Origin: Acidobacteriota bacterium
Lineage (GTDB): Bacteria > Acidobacteriota > Vicinamibacteria > Vicinamibacterales > Vicinamibacteraceae
DNA length: 11,516 bases
Assembly (NCBI GenBank): GCA_023418055.1
Contig: JAEZDP010000156.1
Location: 1 to 11,516 of the forward strand
Direction: 5' to 3'
Shown: positions 4,816 to 10,789 of the stretch, piece by piece
Position numbering within the stretch: position 1 is the first letter of the stretch
How the letters are laid out: each line of letters begins with the position of its first letter
Made by a program: the position numbers and the translations under genes
Notes under the pieces: model-generated
Told to the model about the DNA's origin: nothing
What the model saw: the letters and a program-made list of their open reading frames with translations, nothing else
Databases searched by the model: none

Positions 4816-5781
4816 ATGGCACGCGCGCCGTACATCAAGACCATCCGCGGGACGATGACATCGTGGAAGAGCCGGCGCTCCGAGCTCGACGCGTGGGCGG
4901 CGGCCTTTCCGAAGCGGCCGCGCACACCCCTGACGCGGCTCGACCTCGCGACTCAGCTCGATCTCTGGGCGCGCCGCGGCGTTGCGGTGCGCACGCTGAA
5001 CAAGCGACGCGACGCCCTGATCCAGCTGTACACCGCGCTGGACGGCCCGCCGCGCCGAACCTCGCGCGAGAGACGAAGTCGTTCCGGGAGCCCGATCGGG
5101 AGATCCGGGCCATCGCCTACGACGACCTAGCCGAGGTCCTGCGGGCGATGCCAGATCGCGGCCGGCCGAAGCGCGGTACCGCGAAGAAGGCGGGGAAGAC
5201 GACCAGCGGACACCCACTCGTGAGTCTCACGAAGCTGCGCCTGGCAGTGACGCTCTACACTGGGCTGCCGCCGGTGTCGGATCGCGCGCATCCTGCCTGA
5301 GCATCTGGACCTGCCGCACGCGCGTGTGTGGCTCGTTGCGCGGTTGAAAGGGAAGGGGAGGCCGGGCAAGTGGCACCCGTTGACGCCGAAGGGCGTAGCG
5401 GCCCTTGAGGCGTTCAGAGCAGCCAAGGCCTTCGGCGCCTTCTCGACCAGCTCGGCGCGGAAGTCGCTCCACACGGCCATCGATGCCGTCAACGAGGAGC
5501 GACGCGCGAAGCGACGCCCGATCCTCCCGCGCTTCCGCCCGTATGACCTCCGCCACAGCTTCGCGTCGGAGGCCCCTGCGACGAAGTCAGAACCTTCGAG
5601 GCGTGCAAGCGCTCCTGGACCACCCGACCTGCGCACGACCTTGCAGTACGTTGAGGCGGCGGTCTCCGACCTCGAGCAAGCGACGTTGGCCGCGATGTCG
5701 GATCATCAGGGTCCGGACATCGCCCTCCCTAACGTCCGCAGATCACGCGCCATGCGTCGACCACTCCCCAGAGGCCAGTGA
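4816..5781 (+). pseudogene. Tyrosine recombinase/integrase, multiply frameshifted
   Basis: Integrase homology runs through changing frames. The N-terminal SAM-like domain is in one frame (MTSWKSRRSELDAW, RTLNKRRDALIQLYTALDGP, to about 5050). The next frame gives NLARETKSFREPDREIRAI, then LAEVLRAMP and LRLAVTLYTGLPP (to about 5275). The catalytic half returns in the first frame: ILPEHLDLPHARVWLVARLK (beta-sheet Lys region), PYDLRHSF (the Y/H-D-L-R-H box), then a stretch in a third frame (GVQALLDHP, the H/W position), and TLQYVEA, whose Tyr is the presumed nucleophile. At least four shifts separate these, so no active enzyme can be made. Position and orientation next to the tRNA-like fragment identify it as the integrase that brought in the element. 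Confidence 0.85.
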
Positions 5782-5808
5782 CGCGGGGTAAGTCTTCTGA
5801 TGTACACT
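5779..5808 (+). promoter_or_regulatory. Weak candidate promoter for the secreted-protein operon
   Basis: TACACT (5803-5808) is a reasonable -10 box, 18 bases after TGACGC (5779-5784), a poor -35 box. It would leave a roughly 100-base leader before the ATG at 5916. No stronger pair is evident in the gap. Confidence 0.25.
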
Positions 5809-5915
5809 ACTCCTGCCCAACAGTGACGTCGAAAGGTTGCGAGAGCCGCAGCTTGGCTTGAGAGCGGCGAGAGCTGCTCATAGGCGCGAGCACCTGCTGG
5901 GCTGAGGGAGGAGCT

Positions 5916-6197
5916 ATGTCGTTCACGAAGTCGTGCGTGGCCGCTGGCGTTGTCGCCTTCGCCTCTGGTTGGGGAGCCTCTCAGGAGGTTGCGGCCCAAG
6001 GCTGTTATACGGCTCAGTTCAGCTGCTACAACGTGTGCGACTACACGCCGGTGGGCAGCTATATCGAGTACGACTATGGCTGCATGATCAAGATGGGCGG
6101 ATACTGCGTCAAGACCACCATCCACGTGTTCGGAGGTGCCATGCCTGGCTGTCCGCTGTGCGAGATCGTCTGGGATGGCTATTGCACGAACTATTAG
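5916..6197 (+). CDS. Small secreted 8-cysteine protein, unknown family
   Basis: 93 aa. Residues 1-28 form a signal peptide (hydrophobic core VAAGVVAFASGW 8-19, cleavage expected after AAQ). The mature part of about 65 residues has eight cysteines (30, 37, 41, 56, 64, 79, 82, 90), an even number suited to four disulphides, and is rich in Tyr and Gly. This points to a compact, disulphide-knotted extracytoplasmic protein. I do not recognise the family. The start is well supported by GGGAGGAG (5906-5913). It is the first of three closely spaced genes (14 bp to the next), all with export signals, so it is probably expressed and works with them at the cell surface or outside. A secreted effector, toxin-like peptide or surface structural protein are all possible. 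Confidence 0.8.
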   Translation: MSFTKSCVAAGVVAFASGWGASQEVAAQGCYTAQFSCYNVCDYTPVGSYIEYDYGCMIKMGGYCVKTTIHVFGGAMPGCPLCEIVWDGYCTNY

Positions 6198-6211
6198 GGA
6201 GGGGGTAGTCA

Positions 6212-6901
6212 ATGGGTCGCATAGTCAAACCGACGGTTTTGTTTTTGACCATCGTGGCATGCGGTGCGGCTGGAGCCTTGGGAGGCAGCTACATCCCCGC
6301 CCTCGGCGCATCGAGACAGGCGGAACTGATTGAGCAGCCCCCGTACTGGGTTGCCATGACGGTTCGCTACCAGCTTCGGCATGAGAATCGCCCCGCTCCA
6401 GAAGAGTTCACCGAGTGGAGGTGGTCCGATGGGTCGACGCGGCTCGAGAGGTCGAGCGATGATGGGCCGCCTGACGTCTTCATCAAGAACAGGAGCGCGG
6501 GCAAGCTCTACACACGGGTGAGAGGTGAGTGGGCGGAGTCGCCGCTCCCACCGTTGCGGAACGGTGGCAATCCGGTAGGCACGCTACATCCGGACACGTT
6601 GGACGAGGTTGAGCCAGACGACCCACGACTCTCGGCGCTTCAGGGGCTACCCTATGTGCCAGACGTGTACATGTTTCGCTCCGCCAACGGCGCGAGATCA
6701 ATCCTGGTGCCGTCCCTCAACATCCTGGAGCTCTGGACACAGTACGCTGAGGGGCCGGAGCGACTCGTCACCGAGATTCAACTCGGCGAACCGTCGGCAG
6801 AACTCCTACCTCCGCCTGACGCGAACGTTCGTGTAAGGGGAGAGGCGCTGGATATCAGCCCAGACGCACGACGGCGTTTGGAGAGCGGGGCCAAGCAATA
6901 A
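6212..6901 (+). CDS. Exported/anchored protein of unknown function
   Basis: 229 aa with a single N-terminal hydrophobic segment (VLFLTIVACGAAGALGG, residues 9-25) that serves as signal peptide or anchor. The rest is soluble. It opens with paired strands (WVAMTVRYQL 46-55, EWRWSDGSTRLER 68-80), as in periplasmic beta-sheet proteins of the LolA-like type, followed by a Pro/Asp-rich middle and a C-terminal PSAELLPPPDANVRVR (195-210) reminiscent of such domains' last strand. This is a fold-level guess without a signature. GGGAGGGGG lies 7 bases before ATG 6212. Its stop codon overlaps the next start (TAATG at 6899-6903), so the two are translationally coupled. Confidence 0.8.
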   Translation: MGRIVKPTVLFLTIVACGAAGALGGSYIPALGASRQAELIEQPPYWVAMTVRYQLRHENRPAPEEFTEWRWSDGSTRLERSSDDGPPDVFIKNRSAGKLYTRVRGEWAESPLPPLRNGGNPVGTLHPDTLDEVEPDDPRLSALQGLPYVPDVYMFRSANGARSILVPSLNILELWTQYAEGPERLVTEIQLGEPSAELLPPPDANVRVRGEALDISPDARRRLESGAKQ

Positions 6902-7227
6902 TGTCCGGTCCAGCCGCCGCGGTCGTGCTGGTGAGCGCGTGGGCCGGCATCGTCGCCCCTTTGGCGCCACCCCGTGAGACACCGCCTGACGAGGCGGCTG
7001 GCGTCTCGTGTCCTGTGGCGATGCAGCGACCGCCCGAGGTTGATCCCCTTATGGTGCGGCGGTCCGATGAGAAGCTCGCGACGACGTCCGGGCCATGGGC
7101 AATATTGCCTGAGTGCCGACCTCGCGCTGCAGTTCGGGAGTGGGATTCGATAGTGCAGGACGACCCGCCAGCCCGCAGTTCTGGAGACGCGATCTCAAAG
7201 ATTGACCTGCCACCGCTTCAAAGGTGA
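6901..7227 (+). CDS. Small exported Pro-rich protein, unknown function
   Basis: 108 aa, starting at the ATG that overlaps the previous stop by one base. Residues 1-19 (AAAVVLVSAWAGIVAPLAP) look like a short signal peptide or membrane anchor without a strong positive N-terminus. The remainder is Pro- and charge-rich and probably largely unstructured, with two Cys (37 and 72). No family is recognised. The coupling to the preceding gene and the strong hairpin starting 8 bases after its stop argue that it is the true last gene of this operon. Low-complexity composition leaves some doubt. Confidence 0.6.
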   Translation: MSGPAAAVVLVSAWAGIVAPLAPPRETPPDEAAGVSCPVAMQRPPEVDPLMVRRSDEKLATTSGPWAILPECRPRAAVREWDSIVQDDPPARSSGDAISKIDLPPLQR

Positions 7228-7235
7228 CGTGCTCG

Positions 7236-7271
7236 GCAGGGCGTGCCTCACGGCCGGGAAGCACGCCCTGC
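7236..7271 (+). terminator. Strong GC-rich hairpin closing the secreted-protein operon
   Basis: GCAGGGCGTGC (7236-7246) and GCACGCCCTGC (7261-7271) are perfect 11-bp complementary arms with a 14-base loop, 8 bases after the stop at 7227. The tail GTTCTGCCGTTGGGTCTG is only mildly T-rich, so it may act as a terminator, an mRNA 3' stabiliser, or both. Confidence 0.6.
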
Positions 7272-7352
7272 GTTCTGCCGTTGGGTCTGTCGGCTGTGCC
7301 CCCTCCAACTCAAGCAGGTCACGTCTTGAGCGGCCGTACCCTCTCCGTCAGG

Positions 7353-7525
7353 CTAGGCAATGCGCCGGGTGAAGTCGGTATGGGCGCCAAGCCGATCGCC
7401 GGCTTGCAGTCCGGAAGACACGCAAGGACCACCTGCAGGCCGGCGCGCCGCGCGTATTTCATGGCAGGAATACAGTCGGTGTCGTTCGAGCAGAGGGCCA
7501 ATGCGTCGACGGAGCGGTTCACGGC
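7353..7525 (-). pseudogene. NYN-domain (LabA/DUF88-like) protein remnant
   Basis: Where the IstA homology ends, the - strand continues as VDALALCSNDTDCIPAMKYA, then RRAGLQVVLACLP. This looks like the core of NYN-domain proteins (PIN-like nucleases of the LabA/DUF88 group): a hydrophobic strand ending in 'S.D.D..P', a helix, and a second strand. After one frameshift near 7400 another frame supplies RLGAHTDFTRRIA and a TAG stop, like the 'L...aDf' close of such proteins. The N-terminal half with the first catalytic Asp is absent. Only about 55 residues survive, so the assignment is tentative. Confidence 0.4.
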
Positions 7526-8233
7526 GTTGCTCGGCGACGCCGTTTTCATGGGCCCGCCCCGGCATGAACCGACTGGAGCGGATCCCGTAGTGCTCGAGCA
7601 CCGGCCGAAGCGCGGCGTCAACGCGCGGCCGCCACCGGCTTTCAATTCGTGCGTCGCCGCTGACAGATTGTCACTCACGAAGGGGACCCCACCCAAGGCC
7701 CACAGCGCGCCCTGGACGCCCGTGACGAGGGCCTCGAAGGTCTCGCCGAACGCGACCGTCACCCCCGTCCAGTCGCTGTAGCTGAGCACGAACTCGAACA
7801 GCAGATGCGGGAACGGCTCGCCGCCCACCGTCACTCCCAAGTCGGTGCCATGGGTGAAATCGATCGCCGCCTCACGCCCCGGACGGCCACCTGCTGGAAG
7901 AACACCTCGGGCTCCACGCCATGGCGCGCGCGCCTGCCCGGCGTGAAACTGGTCCGGGTAGCGCGTGCGCAACACCTCCAGCACCAGCTTGGCCTCGAGC
8001 CACGCCTTTGACGTCACGGCACAACAGCGGCTCGACGTCGGTCGGCCAGACCGCTGCGAACGGATCTGGTCGCGTCCGCCAGTCCCGGACCTGTGTCGTC
8101 GCGCTCGGTAACAGGCCGGTGTCCACTCCCGTGCGGTCCGGAGACTCATGTCGCTGGCGGCCGCTGCGGCCGCCTGGCTCTTTCCATCCATACGCTTCTG
8201 CCTCAAGGGCCGAACCTGCGCATCCGTGACCAT
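7526..8233 (-). pseudogene. istA: IS21-family transposase istA, frameshifted and truncated
   Basis: The gene starts well at ATG 8233 (MVTDAQVRPLRQKRMDGKSQ, then AAAAAASDMSLRTAREW), the N-terminal HTH of IstA. It then breaks into frames: RDWRTRPDPFAAVWPTDVEP in a second frame, the DDE core in the first (REAAIDFTHGTDLGVTVGGE with the first Asp, PFPHLLFEFVLSYSDWTGV, and SDNLSAATHELK with the second Asp), and LEHYGIRSSRF and HENGVAEQ (catalytic Glu) in a third. The homology ends at about 7526, short of the usual roughly 500-residue protein, and no istB helper ATPase follows. It is dead. The IS21-type end repeats lie just upstream at 8270-8312, so the element's left end is kept and its right half is lost. 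Confidence 0.85.
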
Positions 8234-8269
8234 GGGTCAGGCTGACACGGTCGGCGGGCTGGCCCCCAA

Positions 8270-8312
8270 CCGGCAGATCTAATCGTCGCTGGCCGGCAGA
8301 TCTAATTGTCGC
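8270..8312. repeat. Tandem 20-bp terminal repeats of the IS21-type element
   Basis: CCGGCAGATCTAATCGTCGC (8270-8289) and CCGGCAGATCTAATTGTCGC (8293-8312) differ at one base and sit 23 bp apart, 37 bp outside the istA start. IS21-family ends are known to carry multiple repeats of this kind as transposase-binding sites. The outer tip of the element is probably just right of 8312, but no target duplication can be shown because the other end is gone. Confidence 0.7.
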
Positions 8313-8384
8313 CGCGCACGCGGTCAGCTCCTGATTCGGGGCTTCACTCCGCACGGCATCACCTTAACGCCAAGGGGTGTGCAG

Positions 8385-8699
8385 ATGGCCGGAGACTGTG
8401 TCACTGAGAAAACCTCGCCTAATTGTCAAGATTCTACTCGTGCAGCGCGTGCTTCGGTGCTTGCGGCGGCAGCCGAGATACTCGGCCGCTCAGGCTTTCG
8501 ACGAAAGGTGCTCATGTGGCTAACCCAGACGATGGGAGTATCCACTGTCGACCCAGTAGGTAGCCGAAGTGCGCAGAGGCGTGCCCTCGCCTCTGCGCTC
8601 AATAGCGACGTCACGGTTTACGTCCTCGATCCGCGAGAGAACCCCGGCACTGACGATCCCCTGACACCGCTCGTACTGGTGGGTCCTTGCAGATCATAG
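8385..8699 (+). pseudogene. VWFA-related domain protein, first surviving part
   Basis: 104 codons from an ATG preceded by AAGGGG. The sequence RRKVLMWLTQTMGVSTVDPV (residues 42-61), then SRSAQRRALASALNSDVTVY and VLDPREN, is the second half of a VWFA-related domain of the type found in exported acidobacterial proteins: strand, 'G.gv', helix, then 'dVt.YvlDpR'. The N-terminal half with signal peptide and the metal-binding D-x-S-x-S site is missing. The IS21-type end lies only 70 bp upstream, so insertion or deletion there probably removed it, and the present ATG is fortuitous. The stop at 8697-8699 is a frameshift artefact: the protein continues in another frame 9 bp later. Confidence 0.6.
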
Positions 8700-8707
8700 G
8701 AAGCGAA

Positions 8708-9073
8708 ATGGAGCTCGATGTCGACGATATGGTTGCAGTTCCCTTAACCCAACAGACAAGGGAGACGGGTGAACGGTACGTTACGATGGCAAATAACCTC
8801 GGTGCGTTAATGGACCGAATAATCGAGCAGGCCTATGAGGGCGTACTGTTTGAGTTCGGTTTGTTCCATGGACGTCGAGTCTATCGCAGGCGTTGGAGTG
8901 GCGGTCTTATGACTCTCACAGAACGAATCAAGGCCCTACAGGGCACGCACTGGGCCATCACCGACGCGGAGGACGGAAACGGTCCTACCACGATTCGGTG
9001 GGGCGATTCCGCGCGGCACAGCTCTGTCGACCGTCTGCCCAGCCGTTCAGAGGCGGCGTCAACCCGGATCTGA
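8708..9073 (+). pseudogene. VWFA-related domain protein, continuation in a shifted frame
   Basis: Open frame of 121 codons with AGGAAG just before ATG 8708. Residues 11-46 (VPLTQQTRETGERYVTMANN, then LGALMDRIIEQ) match the last helix-strand-helix of VWFA-related proteins ('L.q.a.eTGGrY....n.l...ldrIieq..'), so this continues the fragment ending at 8699. After residue 46 the similarity is lost; LFEFGLFHGRRVYRRRW and TERIKALQGTHWAITDAEDG have no match I know and may be foreign or decayed sequence. The 8700-8900 stretch is visibly less GC-rich than the left part of the window. It might be translated as a short protein, but a broken gene is the simpler account. Confidence 0.5.
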
Positions 9074-9097
9074 GACAGGCTCCTGAATAGAGCGGGC

Positions 9098-9285
9098 CAC
9101 GTCGACGAGCACAACCGCGCGATTCCGTACCGGCGTTAGGTGGACGTACACACGGCGAGATGTACGTCGGCGTCGCTGGGGAGCGGCGTCAGACCTGTCG
9201 TCGCCAGGCCACCGCACAGAGCGCGCCGCCCGAGGCCAGTGGTGCGGCCTGTTGCCGTCTGTACTGCGCTCGGCGGCTGAGCTGA
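9098..9285 (+). pseudogene. Second decayed transposase/integrase tail
   Basis: HVDEHNRAIPYRR and a stop (from 9098) followed in another frame by GEMYVGVAGERRQ and then EASGAACCRLYC, ending at TGA 9283-9285. The order 'vdeHN..iP', 'deMY.G', 'eA..A..C..C' is that of the C-terminus of integrase-core transposases, the same region as the remnant at 2203-2400. It has no catalytic part, an internal stop and a frameshift. The call is weaker than for the first copy. Confidence 0.38.
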
Positions 9286-9443
9286 GGAACGGGCATGTTC
9301 GGCCGATGTCGCGCTGAGAGGCCGAGAACTCGGCGCAACAAGCTATGCAATGTTGCAGCCTGCAACGCCGCGGCGCGAAGCGGAGGAGGGACAGGCACCT
9401 CGCGGCACAGCGCTAGCTGGAATGAGCCCGGCTCAGTCGTAGT

Positions 9444-9472
9444 TTGCACCGGCAGCCAAGCTGTGCTAGATA
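9444..9472 (+). promoter_or_regulatory. Candidate promoter for the 9493 gene
   Basis: TTGCAC (9444-9449), a 17-base spacer and TAGATA (9467-9472), with TG one base before it as in an extended -10. It leaves a leader of about 14 bases before ATG 9493. Confidence 0.4.
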
Positions 9473-9492
9473 GCCCTCCTTGTCGTCTTCAG

Positions 9493-10257
9493 ATGCCCAC
9501 CCGTCCCCTGCGGAGACTGCTGATGCTCGCACACCTGCTCGTGCTCATATCGTTGCTAGCCCCAATACAGTCCAGGCAGTCGCCTGTTCCCTCTGAACGT
9601 GGTGCTCCACCGTTGATGCAAAGAACGCTGGCCGACGCCCCCCCGTATCCTTGGACAACCGATCCGAAGCAGATCTTGGCCAATCTCCAGCACGCTATTC
9701 GTGTGATCGGATTGAACCGAGACTTCAAGTCCTATGAGGCGATGCTGCACGCGCCTACGTTCAGGCGCGTTCTGGACGTCACGAGTGAAAGGCGCGATGA
9801 CTATTATCTTGTTGAGTTGACTGACGGTGAAGGCACACTACTCGGCGTCGCGGCGCTCAAGAAGAATGGCACGCTTCTCGGTTCGTGGCCTGCGGAGGGC
9901 ACGACACCGTTACAGTCAGTTCCTGACCTGCCGGCGGTATCACGCGCTCTGTCGATGCGGTTTGGCGCCTCACGCTGTTACTACTACCACACCCAACCGA
10001 CTAATATCGCTGGTGCTTCTGATCCATTCTTGCCGCTGATTGCCGCGAACGGTCCCGATGGCCGATTGTTCGTGGACGTACGTCTCAATGTGTATCGAGA
10101 ATCAGGACTCACAGATCCGAAGCGCGTCCAAGTCAAGGGTGAGCCACCACTGATGCTTGCCGACGTCGCTCCGGATGGCTTCTTCACGATGACCAAGAGC
10201 GGGCAATTCAGGACGCTAGAGCTGATCGGTGACATTCGCGAGGACGTCCATAAGTAG
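9493..10257 (+). CDS. Secreted protein of unknown function, upstream of C39-type peptidase
   Basis: 254 aa. A classic signal peptide: basic RPLRRLL (4-10), hydrophobic MLAHLLVLISLLAPI (11-25), cleavage likely near residue 30. ATG 9493 keeps the basic N-region and lies about 14 bases after a predicted transcription start. ATG 9523 has a better ribosome binding site (GGAGA) but would lose that region; the frame is also open upstream to 9295 without signal-like sequence. The mature part is mixed alpha/beta: helix ILANLQHAIRVIGL (61-74), strands DDYYLVELTD (102-111) and GTLLGVAALKK (114-124), then a unique Cys162 in SRCYYYHTQ, and RLFVDVRLNVYRE (191-203). No family is recognised. Only 7 bp separate it from the peptidase gene, so they form an operon and may act on or with each other. 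Confidence 0.8.
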   Translation: MPTRPLRRLLMLAHLLVLISLLAPIQSRQSPVPSERGAPPLMQRTLADAPPYPWTTDPKQILANLQHAIRVIGLNRDFKSYEAMLHAPTFRRVLDVTSERRDDYYLVELTDGEGTLLGVAALKKNGTLLGSWPAEGTTPLQSVPDLPAVSRALSMRFGASRCYYYHTQPTNIAGASDPFLPLIAANGPDGRLFVDVRLNVYRESGLTDPKRVQVKGEPPLMLADVAPDGFFTMTKSGQFRTLELIGDIREDVHK

Positions 10258-10264
10258 GAACTAG

Positions 10265-10789
10265 ATGTGCCCAAGTATGCATCCACCGAGAGGCTGGTCA
10301 TCCATGAGTTCGTTACGGTTGTCTCGACTTCCTCGATTTGCAATGTTGGCTCTTGCTGTCGCTTTGTCGATGGGAGCCTATCAGTGCCGAATTGGGCCGA
10401 CGCCTCCTGTTGGCACCCAGGGGTTACCGGTTCCGTACCACCCGCAGTTCTTTGACGCGACGTCTCAGACCCGGAACTACTGTGTACCAGCAAGTCTACT
10501 CATGGTACGTGACTTCTATCAGGGCACGTACACTAGTAACGCGGCCCAACATCAGTTGTGGACGGACATGACGCTGGCGGGGTGGACTACACTAAGCTCG
10601 CTGTTTCCAGGCGTCTTAACACAATACTTGGATGACGCATTTGCGTGGCAGATAGGGTTGCCGTATCAGCTGCACGTCTATCAGGGAGCAGACAGAGCGC
10701 AGGCGTTGGCCGACGCAGAGAAGAGCATCTCTTTGAACCATCCTGTCCCAGCCATAACGTTTGCCGGAACTCACCTAAGAGTTTGCTGA
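10265..10789 (+). pseudogene. Exported papain-like C39-type peptidase, truncated by an IS
   Basis: Longest reading 174 aa. TAGGAA lies 5 bases before ATG 10265, but the signal peptide (basic RLSRLPRF then AMLALAVALSMGAY) fits better with ATG 10304. The mature protein opens with VPYHPQFFDATSQTRNYCVP, then ASLLMVRDFY, the start of a Peptidase_C39_2-like domain with the presumed nucleophile Cys73. The sequence reaches PVPAITFAGTHL, where His170 is the presumed catalytic His, and then is cut: residues RVC and the TGA are contributed by the IS end at 10779. The strand after the His and the third catalytic residue are lost, so it is presumably inactive. Family members are exported cysteine peptidases of mostly unknown substrate; the secreted partner gene upstream is the natural candidate. 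Confidence 0.7.
10775..10778. other. CTAA target site at the IS insertion point
   Basis: CTAA directly precedes the inferred IS tip (GAGTTTGCTGAAGAACCGG from 10779). Many IS5-family elements insert at YTAR or TNA targets and duplicate them. The second copy would be beyond the window, so duplication is not shown. Confidence 0.45.

Larger units (their letters stand above)
9074..9492. other. 419-bp region without an intact gene
   Basis: Holds a decayed transposase tail (9098-9285) and, near its end, a candidate promoter (9444-9472). The remaining sequence has an upstream-open frame that joins the gene at 9493, but its residues look like translated intergenic DNA. Confidence 0.5.

Noticed and set aside
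7224..7781. 185-codon + strand frame over the NYN and istA remnants
   Set aside because: The - strand carries clear IstA and probable NYN sequence; the + strand frame has no motif.
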